Assembly: GCF_027595985.1 (NCBI RefSeq)
Contig: NC_073304.1
Span: 142,753,925-142,817,924 of the forward strand
Direction of reading: 5' to 3'
Origin: Sorex araneus
Taxonomy: Eukaryota > Chordata > Mammalia > Eulipotyphla > Soricidae
Length of the DNA: 64,000 bases
The notes beneath the pieces were generated by a model. It did no database searches and was not told the origin of the DNA. It saw nothing but the letters and a program-made list of their open reading frames with translations. Positions 56,261 through 64,000 of this stretch are shown piece by piece. The translations under genes and the position numbers were made by a program. The stretch's first letter is position 1, and the number at the start of each line of letters is the position of its first letter.

Positions 56261-56715
56261 ATCCTAAGGTACTGGAGACTTAGGACCTTAATTAATTTGT
56301 GGACATGTACAACTCAGTCACTGTATTCACAAACTATCACTGTTCTAACCCAGAAAGTTATTGCTAGAAGAGTGGCAATAGGTCTAAGATGCACAAAAGT
56401 CTTCAAGGACTCTACCAAGAACAATACTCTCAAAAATAGAAGCCCATAGCCCTGTGCAACTATTGAGAACTTGAAATATGCAAGTAAAGTACAAGTGAAG
56501 ATTTGAAATTTCAGTTTTATTTAGATTTAATTAACTTAAGTTTTTTAATTCCAGAAACATAAATATTTCCTATCAAACACAGCTTTTATGTTTCAGCAGA
56601 GAAATATTTTAAGTAATTGAAGTAAATTAAATATTTAAATTAAAATATTAAATTTAAATATTTTTATTTTATTAAATGTTATTTTATTTTATTAAATATT
56701 AAAATATTTTACTTC
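56261..56715. other. AT-rich spacer
   Basis: Ends in TTAAAT/ATTTTA tandem patches (56630-56710). Confidence 0.45.
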
Positions 56716-56716
56716 A

Positions 56717-56893
56717 GGGCTGGAGTAATAGCAAGGCAGGTAAGGCGTTTGCCTTGCACGCTGCCGACCCGGGTTCAATTCCCAGCATCCCATATGGTTT
56801 CCTGAGCACCGCCAGGGGTAATTCCTGAGTGCAGAGCCAGGAGTAACCCCTGTGCATCGCCGGGTGTGACCCAAAAAGCAAAAAAAAAAAAAA
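56717..56893 (+). mobile_element. Young SINE
   Basis: GGGCTGGAGTAATAGCAAGG, GGGTTCAATTCCCAGCATCC and GTGTGACCCAAAAAGC plus an A-tail. Only a weak flank match (TTACTTCA versus TAATTCAA) is visible as a target duplication. Confidence 0.92.
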
Positions 56894-57448
56894 TGTAATT
56901 CAACTGAACATTTTGTGACTAAAGATGTGGTATAAGTATAATGATATGTACTGAAATTCAAAAAGTTCAGTTGAAAAATTTAAACTATGTCAGTAATTTT
57001 ATATTGATTCTGTGTAAAAGTAAAATTATTTTAATGTTAAATTAAATAAAATATGTTATTGAAATTAACTCTAAATGCTTCTTTTTACTTTATATAATGA
57101 GACTAGAAGAAAAGTTATAATTACTAGTCTAATCTGTGTTTGTTTGAAATAGCATTGAATTAGAACTTGACTCTATATCTCATTGTTCACCAAATTGAGT
57201 AAGTGAATAAGCTAAAAGATAAATTTCTTTTGCTAAATTATGGAAGATGCAGGTCTTCCTATGGCCTCTTTGATAGAATTAAGGTAACTAATACCAATCA
57301 TTTCTTCTTGGATATTAATATATTAATACATATTTCATTTCTTGCCATAGTTGTAACTTCTTAATAATTTCAGCATTAAAATCTTGTTAATTTACATCTG
57401 TATTTAGAAATCCAAACAATTGTCTTGATAATGAAAAAATTATTTTTG
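56894..57448. other. AT-rich spacer
   Basis: Nothing recognised. Confidence 0.4.
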
Positions 57449-57614
57449 AGGGGGGAGGTCACACCCAGTGATGCACAGGGGTTACTCCTAGCTCATGCAC
57501 TCAGAAATTACTCCTGTTAGTGTTTGGGGGACCATATGGGATGCTGGGAATTGGACCCGGGTTTGCAGTGTGCAAGGCAAACACTCTACCCACTGTGCTA
57601 TGGCTCCAGCCCCT
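57449..57614 (-). mobile_element. SINE, inverted
   Basis: GTCACACCCAGTGATGCACA, GGGACCATATGGGATGCTGG, inverted B box GGAATTGGACCCGGG and GTGCTATGGCTCCAGCCCC. Confidence 0.92.
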
Positions 57615-57792
57615 GAAAAAAATTCTTATTAAAGAATCCTGTCATCCTGGTGCCCATTGCTTTTCCCCACAACATCCTAGCTTTATTCATCTTCTGTCCT
57701 CACCTTCTTTCCTGTCCTTCATTTGCTGGTAAATAATCTGCTATGTTTCTCTAATTTTTATTTAACACACAATCAAAAACCACTTGGATTTC

Positions 57793-58235
57793 TTAATCAT
57801 CATCATCATCATCCCGTTGATCATCGATTTTCTCGAGTGGTCTCAGTAACGTCTCCCTTTGTCCTAACCCTGAGATTTTAGAAGCCTCTCTTTACTCATC
57901 CTTCCCAACAGTGCCACATTGGAGGCTCTTTCAGGGTCAGGGGAATTAGACCCATCATTGTTACTGGCTTTGGCATATGAATGTGCCACGGGAGTTTGCC
58001 AGGTTCTCCCATGCCAGGTTCTCCCAGTGCCACATTGGAGGCTCTTTCAGGGTCAGGGGAATTAGACCCATCATTGTTACTGGCTTTGGCATATGAATGT
58101 GCCACGGGAGTTTGCCAAGTTCTACCAAGCTAACTCTCGGTAGCTTGCCAGTTTCTCCGAGAGGGAAAACTGGACTATAAGATGTCACGCAGCCGGTAGC
58201 TAGGTGGTCACACACAGAAACTGCCCCCAGCGCCG
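57793..58235 (-). mobile_element. Family B element with internal 116-bp tandem duplication
   Basis: The plus strand begins with (ATC)n and CCCGTTGATCATCGATTTTC. GTGCCACATTGGAGGCTCTT starts at 57911 and again at 58027. About 95 bp of the two units are identical, so the duplication is recent relative to the element. Confidence 0.8.
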
Positions 58236-58273
58236 GATTTTTTCATATGCAAAAAATGTCCAATGCTCTTTCT

Positions 58274-58274
<1 letters not shown>

Positions 58275-58312
<38 letters not shown>
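58275..58312. repeat. (GT)n microsatellite
   Basis: About 19 GT units. Confidence 0.95.
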
Positions 58313-58314
<2 letters not shown>

Positions 58315-58465
58315 ACGCGTGCCACCCTGTGATGCTCAAGCGCCATTCTTGGCTCTGTGCTTGGGACTCACTCTCAGTGCTCTGGAAACTTTATAATATG
58401 GAGATTGAACCTGACCTCCTGCATACAAAGCAGACACTCAACCATTTGACATATATCTCCAGTAT
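58313..58465 (-). mobile_element. Old SINE, inverted
   Basis: CACCCTGTGATGCTCAAGCG, TGGAGATTGAACCTGACCTC and ATATATCTCCAGT. Confidence 0.7.
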
Positions 58466-59245
58466 AAGATCTATAGTAATTTACAATATCAAATATCAAA
58501 GAATTTTGGTATCCAAATTGGAAATTAAGAAGTTGAACTATTAGCCTTTAAAGGTATTTCTATGTATCTAAGAATTTCTATATACATAAAAAAAACTCTA
58601 AAGACTCCAATAGAAAACTTTTACAAACAATAAACAAATGCAGTAAAATCAAAGACTGCAAGAATAGTGTACAATAAATAATCTGTTAGATTTCTATATA
58701 AAATCAGCAAACAAAAGAGAAATGGGTCAAATAAACAATTCCACAATGGTATCCCATCTACAATTACCTAGTAATCAATTTAACAGAGAGATAACAGGTT
58801 TTATATTTAAAACTATGTCACTATTAAAAATAGAAGACATAAGGAAGTAGAAAAAACCCTTCATGATAATAGGTTGGAAGAATTAAGATAGTTAAAGTGA
58901 CTGTCCTACTCAAATCATTACACAGATTCAATGCAATTCTTATCAATACTCCCACAGCATTCCTTGAAGATACAGAACAAACATGACTATAATTTATATG
59001 GAATAAAACTCCTTGTATAGTCAAAGCAATCAATCCTGAAAAAAAATGGTAGAAAGCATCATGGTTCCTGACTTTAAAGTATGCTATAAAGCTTTAATTA
59101 TTAAAACCATGGGTAATGAGCCAAAAACAGACACTCAGATCAGTGAACTAGAATTGGAAGCCCAAAACTAAGCCCTGAGACATAAAAACAGTAAATTTAT
59201 GGTAACTGAGCCCAGAACATAAGATAGAGAAAAGAAGTTATCTTC

Positions 59246-59423
59246 GGGGCTGGAATGATAGCATAGCGGGTAGGGTGTTTGCCTTGCACGCAGCCAACCC
59301 GGGTTTGAATCCCAGCATCCCATATGGTCCCCCGAGCACCGCCCGGAGTAATTCCTGAGTGCAAAGCCAGGAGTAATCCAAGTGCATCGTCGGGTGTGAG
59401 CCAATAAAGCAGAAAAAAAAAAA
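59246..59423 (+). mobile_element. Young SINE, upstream member of a pair
   Basis: GGGGCTGGAATGATAGCATA, GGGTTTGAATCCCAGCATCC, GTGTGAGCCAATAAAGCAGA and an A-tail, then 40 bp of non-repeat sequence before the next SINE. It contains an AATAAA near its end. Confidence 0.92.
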
Positions 59424-59463
59424 GAGTGGAGAGGATTTAAAGGAAATCTCACTCATACAATGG

Positions 59464-59639
59464 GGGGCTGGAGCAATAGCACAGCGGGTAGGGCATTTGC
59501 CTTGCACGCGGTCGACCCGGGTTTGATTCCCAGCATCCCATATGGTCCCCTGAGCACCGCCAGGAGTGATTCCTGAGTGCAGAGCCAGGAGTAACCCCTG
59601 TGCATCGCCAGGTGTGACCCAAAAAGCAAAAAAAAAAAA
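59464..59639 (+). mobile_element. Young SINE, downstream member of a pair
   Basis: GGGGCTGGAGCAATAGCACA, GGTCGACCCGGGTTTGATTC and GTGTGACCCAAAAAGC plus an A-tail. It has no left duplication of its own: the flank CTCACTCATACAATG is not repeated on the right. Confidence 0.92.
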
Positions 59640-59691
59640 AAGTTATCTTCAACAGAACTACTATCTCACATCGTGCATCAAAAGTTAACTC

Positions 59692-59878
59692 AGGGCCAAA
59701 AAGATAGTAGATCAGGTGGTGCATTTGCTTACTGGTTCAATCCCTGGCATCACAGCCACCCTAGATTCAATCCCTGGCATTACACATGGTATCCTGAGCT
59801 CCACCAAGAATGACCCCCTGATCTCAGAGCCACGAGTGAGTTCTGACCATCGTTGGGTTTGGCCCCAAAAACAAAAAC
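59692..59878 (+). mobile_element. Old SINE with internal repeat of the B-box region
   Basis: GGGCCAAAAAGATAGTAGAT, GGTTCAATCCCTGGCATCAC and then GATTCAATCCCTGGCATTAC: the B-box segment is doubled. Flanks AAAAGTTAAC (59680) and AAAAGTTAAC (59879) form the target duplication. Confidence 0.82.
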
Positions 59879-60270
59879 AAAAAGTTAACCCAAAATGGAT
59901 TGAAAATTTTTATCTAGACCCATATCTATGGAATTCATTGAAAACAACAGAAGCAGGGTATTGCATTCAGTGGTATTTTTGGTAATTTGACTCCATTGGC
60001 AAGGAAAATAAAGCCAAAATAAGGTGACGGAAACTATAAAACAAAAGGACATTCTTCTTAGTGGGATAAAATATTCATACACAATATTTCTGACTAAGTG
60101 CTAATATTCAAAATATGTAACATATTCACAAACTCCATGACAGCAAAAAGAAACTCCATCAATAAATAGGGAGAACAGCTGAGCATGCATTTCTCCAAAG
60201 AAGACATACAGATGGCCAATTGGCACATGGAAAAGTGCAGTCATCACTGAATAGCAGAGAAATATCAATG

Positions 60271-60763
60271 TGACAGCACCTCATATTAGTGAGACGATCT
60301 TATATCCAAAAGGTCAGAATCCACAGGTAGGGAAAAATAGCAGCACCAGATTCAAGGTGGCAGGCAGGAGTCCAGTGAAGAAAGCTGAAGAAATACACAA
60401 ATGTGGAATGAACACCTTCTGTAACATTCAAGTTGATGAAGCAAATTTGTTGAGTTAGCAATGGAATTTTGTTCCCAACAATTTTTCATATAATGAATGG
60501 GCCTTCAGAGTATAAATGAATTTTCCAGAGGAGTATCCATTCAAACTACAAAAGATCACATTTGAAACAAAGATCCGTCACCCAAAGAGCAATAGGAAGG
60601 AATGTGTGTCTGTAACTAGTGCTGAAAACTAGAAGCAAACACCTAAGAATAATGAAGTATTCAGCCCTCACTACACTAGTGAACAACCCCGAGGATTGAG
60701 CATCCACTTTGGGCTGTCCTAGGAGAAGAATACCCTAAGGGTGGGAGAAAAATTCTGCAAGAA
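60271..60763. other. Spacer
   Basis: Nothing recognised beyond the fading LINE-1. Confidence 0.4.
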
Positions 60764-60776
60764 TGCTAAAGAGTTT

Positions 60777-60951
60777 GGGGCTGGAGCAATAGTACAGCAG
60801 GAAGGGTGTTTGCCTCGCAAGCAGCCAACCTGGGTACATTCTCAAGCACTCTATATGATCCACAAAATCTGTCAGGATCCCTGAGCACAGAGCCAAAAGT
60901 AAGTCCTACACATAGTTAGGTGTGGTACCCTTCACGTCCTTAAAAAAAAAG
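60777..60951 (+). mobile_element. SINE with target duplication
   Basis: GGGGCTGGAGCAATAGTACA and GTTTGCCTCGCAAGCAGCC. The B box is decayed to GGTACATTCTC. The 13-bp duplication TGCTAAAGAGTTT lies at 60764-60776 and 60952-60964. Confidence 0.9.
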
Positions 60952-60964
60952 TGCTAAAGAGTTT

Positions 60965-61261
60965 TCAGATAAATATGGGAGAAATTGACATGCGGGCTTG
61001 AACTTGTCATGACTGAGTCCATTAAGTGTGACTAGAGACCCCACAGAATCCGTTCAATATCTCATAAGGCAGGACTCTGTGGAAAATTGATATGTGCCAC
61101 CTCCTGGAATTTTCTTTTGGCACTTACTGACTTTCTATAGTTTTCTTCATCGAAAGTAACTTAGGTACCTCTAAGAAACTGCAAGTGCTAGCAAAGAATT
61201 AGAGAAAAAGTAACATCATTGCAATTGGAATTCAGCCTCTATGGAAGACAGTATATGAAGC
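60965..61261. other. Spacer
   Basis: Nothing recognised. Confidence 0.4.
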
Positions 61262-61264
61262 TTT

Positions 61265-61322
<58 letters not shown>

Positions 61323-61353
61323 TTCCTTCCTTCCTTCCTTCCTTCCTTCCTTC

Positions 61354-61419
<66 letters not shown>

Positions 61420-61420
61420 A
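61262..61420. repeat. (CTTT)n-(CCTT)n-(CTTT)n microsatellite
   Basis: A symmetric arrangement of CTTT, a CCTT core at about 61321-61355, and CTTT again. Translated frames are repeat artefacts. Confidence 0.95.
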
Positions 61421-61431
61421 TATTGTAGTTT

Positions 61432-61605
61432 CCAAACTTGTCCAAAATACAGTTGTTTTAGACATTCAACATTCCAACACATATCCAACAACCAATGTGA
61501 CCTTCCCTCCACCACTGTTTCCAAGTTGTTCAAAATACAGATTTTAAGACGTTCAATGTTCCAACACATATCCCACAACCAATGTGACCTTCCCTCCACC
61601 ACTGT
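61432..61605. repeat. 87-bp tandem duplication
   Basis: ACCAATGTGACCTTCCCTCC occurs at 61491 and 61578. The preceding CCAAAATACAG / TCAAAATACAG and ATTCAACATTCCAACAC / GTTCAATGTTCCAACAC segments also match. It may derive from an antisense LINE-1 3' end. Confidence 0.85.
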
Positions 61606-61936
61606 TTTTAAACCACCTCCCCAACCTGCTCCCTTAGCAGGCACAAAATGTTTTACTTTACACTGCTCATTACAATAAAAAAAAGCTAATGGAATTATTA
61701 AAAAATACTTTAGTAAAGAAAGTTTGTGCTTTACAAAGAAAAAAATTTAATCCCATCAAAAAATGGGGAGAAGAAATGAACAGAAACTTCCTCAAAGAAG
61801 AAATACAAATGGCAAGAAAAGCACGTGACCTAGGGGATGATTTCAAGAGGAACAACATTAGAATCATCAGAGTACCAGAAGGACAGGGAACCAACCTCAA
61901 TGAAAAAGCCACAGTCAAAAAAATCATTGCTGAAAA

Positions 61937-62580
61937 AGGGAATGCCCTGCCACAGAGGCAGGGTGGGGTGAAGGGACAGGATGGGAGGGTGGCTGGGACC
62001 ATTGGTGGTGGAAAATGGGCACTGATGGAGGGATGGGCACTCAACCATTGTATGACTAAAACACAATCACGAAAGTTTGTAAGTCTGTAACTGTCCCTCA
62101 CAGTAATTCACTAATAAAAAATTTTAAAAAAATTTCCTTAGAAGAAAGTGTGTGAAGCTGGGGGAAAGTCATCCCAGATAGAGAAGGGAACACCAAGTAA
62201 TATGTGACTGGAGATCCTGCGTGGGAAGGGAGATGCGTGCTGAAAGTAGACTAGAGACTGAACATGATGACCACTCAATTCCCCTATTGCAAACCACAAC
62301 ACCCAAAAGGAGAGAGAGATATCAAATTGGAATGCCCCGCCACAGAAGCGGGGTAGGGAGGGGGGGATGGGACTGGGGGGGTGGGAGGGATACTTGGTTC
62401 ATTGGTGGTGGAGAATGGACACAGGTGGAGAGATGGGCTCTCAAACATTGCATGAGGGAAAAACAAGTACGAAAATGTGTGAATCTGTAACTGTACCCTC
62501 ACTGTGACTCACTAATAAAAAAATAAAAATAAATAAATAAAAAAGAAACCATTCATATTGAAAAAAAAACAAAACAAAAA
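61937..62580 (+). mobile_element. Two LINE-1 3' ends inserted as one unit
   Basis: 61937-62125 is a LINE-1 3' terminus (AATGCCCTGCCACAGAGGCA ... ACTAATAAAAAATTTT). About 25 bp later, 62148-62545 is a second LINE-1 3' UTR, followed by GAAACCATTCATATTG and a long A-rich tail. The 20-bp flank AAAAAAATCATTGCTGAAAA occurs at 61917-61936 and 62581-62600. Confidence 0.75.
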
Positions 62581-62600
62581 AAAAAAATCATTGCTGAAAA

Positions 62601-62956
62601 GTTCCCAGAGCTGGAGAATGCAGACATCCAGATTCAAGGAGCCAGAAGGGTGCCAGCTAAAAGATACCCTAACAGAAAAACTCCAAGACATATCATAGTT
62701 AGGATGATGGAAGTAATGGATAGAGACACAATACTGCAAGCAGCAAGGTTGAAGAAGGAAATCACATTCAAAGGAGGACCCCTTAGATTCACAGCAGACC
62801 TATCGGGGGAAACCCTCCAAGCCCGAAGGCAGTGGTGGGATATAGTGAAAAAACTCAATGAAATAAATGCTTCACCCCATATTTTATCAGGCCAAACTCT
62901 CATTCAAACTCGAAGGAATGATACACTATTTTGCAGAAAAACAACAACTCGGGAAC
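62601..62956 (+). pseudogene. LINE-1 ORF1 C-terminal half, frameshifted
   Basis: RNA-binding chaperone of LINE-1. The part seen contains the RRM (TPRHIIVRMMEVMDRDTILQ) and the start of the C-terminal domain (GGPLRFTADLSGETLQARRQ, WWDIVKKLNEINASPHIL). A frameshift follows near 62885. The protein is truncated by the LTR. Confidence 0.8.
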
Positions 62957-64000
62957 TGTAAAAAACTAAAGCTCGCCGATGGGCGTGTGCACTCACGGGC
63001 TCTCCTGGCGGCTCTGTCTCACCGCCCACGTTCGGTGCTCTGGAACCACTGTATATGGACTGGATCGGGACGGCCATTGGCCAAGGACAGGTGAACGAAG
63101 AACGAGGACCAAGCTGGTTGCTGATTAGTTACCGTTTATTCAATCTTCCATCTTTCTCATCTCCCGCACTCCCAGCTCCATCCTCTCTCTGGCTCTACCA
63201 CAGCATCTCTGGATTCTCTTGTCTCTCTCCTCCTTGCCCTCTAGGCTACACATAGCCAGGTAGCAAAATCAACATAAGAAAGCCCTTCCTGAGGGCTGTC
63301 AGGTTCAAAGGGAACACAACCTAGGGGTGTTCCAAAGCCCTTCCTGACTGCCAGTAGGCAAAATACCTCTTAAGGGTTTTTTCTCCTTTTCTTATTCCAA
63401 ACACTCATTAACATCTTAATACTAGTTATTTTTGGATGGGCATAGCAAGAGACACATTGAGGCTTGCAAGGCAGCTCTCCTGGCAACATCTTCCCACAGA
63501 CTCACACTACAGCACTCAGGCCAGATTAATCATTCCTAACCCTAGCAGGGTCCAAATCTAGTTATCACTGTTTGGATCATGACAACATTTGTCCATGACC
63601 AAGCTCTTAACTTATAGTTAAGCATTAGGCACTTTGGCTAGGCTCATCTCGATGCCAAGGTAGCACACAAATCACCGCTTGCCCTGGGTCCATCCCGTCC
63701 TTCATCAGGACCCTGCTTTTGGGGGTGCTAGGAAGTAAGGGCAGCTGAGGCTTAGGTCAAGAGAACAGATGTCCAGGAGGAAAATATCATGTAGAGTCAA
63801 ATGACTCCCAGGTTACAAAAGCATAGCATTTGCTAAGTCTTCCTGTGTTGTACAAAAAGGACATGGCTCTGAATAAACTATGCAAAGGACTCAAGGAGAA
63901 GAGAAAAACAATATTTACCAGCCAACAGAAAACTAAGAATGAAGCTACAAATAAACACAGAGGAATGGGATCACTGTGACTGAGTAACCCAATGAATCTA
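62957..64000 (-). mobile_element. Second LTR of the same family, running off the window
   Basis: On the minus strand it matches the solo LTR at 12598-13821 in order: TTGTACAACACAGGAAGACT, GCTTTTGTAACCTGGGAGTC, CCCCCAAAAGCAGGGTCCTG, TTGGTCATGGACAAATGTTG, then an AATAAA (63135-63140 on plus). It ends ...TTTTTTACA at 62957. Its start (about 60 bp) lies beyond 64000, so whether it is a solo LTR or the edge of a longer provirus cannot be seen. Confidence 0.85.
63135..63140 (-). terminator. LTR polyadenylation signal
   Basis: TTTATT on plus (AATAAA on minus), in the same relative position as 13652 in the first LTR. Confidence 0.6.

Larger units (their letters stand above)
59235..59650 (+). repeat. 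Target-site duplication bracketing two SINEs
   Basis: AAGTTATCTTC at 59235-59245 and 59640-59650. No other repeat of flanking sequence is seen around either SINE alone. Confidence 0.88.
58600..60270 (+). mobile_element. Ancient LINE-1 ORF2 part, interrupted by SINEs
   Basis: ACAGATTCAATGCAATTCTT, AATTTATATGGAATAAAACT and CTATAAAGCTTTAATTATTA match sense ORF2 ([20 protein letters not shown]) at high divergence. It continues past the SINE insertions to ACATACAGATGGCCAATTGG. Inactive. Confidence 0.7.
61735..62956 (+). mobile_element. Rearranged LINE-1: ORF2 piece joined to ORF1, with insertions
   Basis: 61745-61818 reads [20 protein letters not shown] (ORF2 C-terminal) and then passes directly into ORF1 sequence (DDFKRNNIRIIRVPEGQGTN ... 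KKIIAE), an order that does not occur in a normal LINE-1. An insertion at 61937-62580 interrupts ORF1, which then resumes and is cut by an LTR at 62957. Confidence 0.72.

Noticed and set aside
61216-61644. Open frames on both strands through the CTTT repeat
   Set aside because: Microsatellite artefacts; the flanks have no recognisable protein.

Overview
This is a gene-poor, repeat-dominated stretch of a mammalian nuclear genome. The best organismal guess is a shrew (Soricidae, probably Sorex-like). The reason is the recurrent tRNA-headed SINE (start GGGGCTGGAGCAATAGCAC, B-box GGTTTGATTCC, end GTGTGACCCAAAAAGC plus an A-tail), which I recognise from memory as the common shrew SINE; this was not checked against a database. 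I recognise no host protein-coding exon, rRNA, functional tRNA or CRISPR array. The only long undamaged reading frame is a LINE-1 ORF2.

Layout. 1-1.6 kb: a purine-rich run, a 37-bp tandem repeat and AT-rich spacer. 1.6-3.9 kb: a 5'-truncated RTE-clade LINE carrying endonuclease C-terminus, reverse transcriptase and C-terminal region, broken by frameshifts and a stop. 4.1-8 kb: a composite retroposon (called family X here), SINEs and RTE-tailed elements (called family B here). 9.9-21.4 kb: a stacked LINE-1 nest holding a solo LTR, a family-X insertion with an LTR-derived 3' extension, an inverted LINE-1 inside that, and another LINE-1 near the 3' end. 21.5-22.2 kb: a roughly 690-bp (GAAA)n tract. 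22.4-30.6 kb: mostly old minus-strand LINE-1, with a second RTE copy at 24.2-25.0 kb. 31.1-36.8 kb: family B, a spacer, a young SINE, a large family-X copy and a plus-strand family B. 37.1-42.1 kb: a young LINE-1 with an intact 1272-aa ORF2 and an apparent 3' transduction, followed by a SINE placed in its target-site duplication. 42.3-61 kb: spacer with many SINEs, a complete RTE-tailed SINE at 45.7 kb, a large inverted-repeat family-B element at 47.4-48.6 kb, and old LINE-1. 61-64 kb: a CTTT microsatellite, a rearranged LINE-1 and a second LTR running off the window.

How the parts work together. The sequence shows two retrotransposition machineries being used by non-autonomous passengers. 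LINE-1 (poly-A tails, 11-20 bp target duplications) appears to mobilise A-tailed SINEs, family X and chimeric transcripts. A separate RTE LINE shares its last roughly 50 bp, which encode its own C-terminus, with a tRNA-headed SINE and with family B; all three end in short tandem repeats instead of poly-A. The same tRNA-like head is seen attached to both tail types. The RTE/SINE/family-B partnership, the two X/B composite families and the several read-through insertions are the most interesting content.
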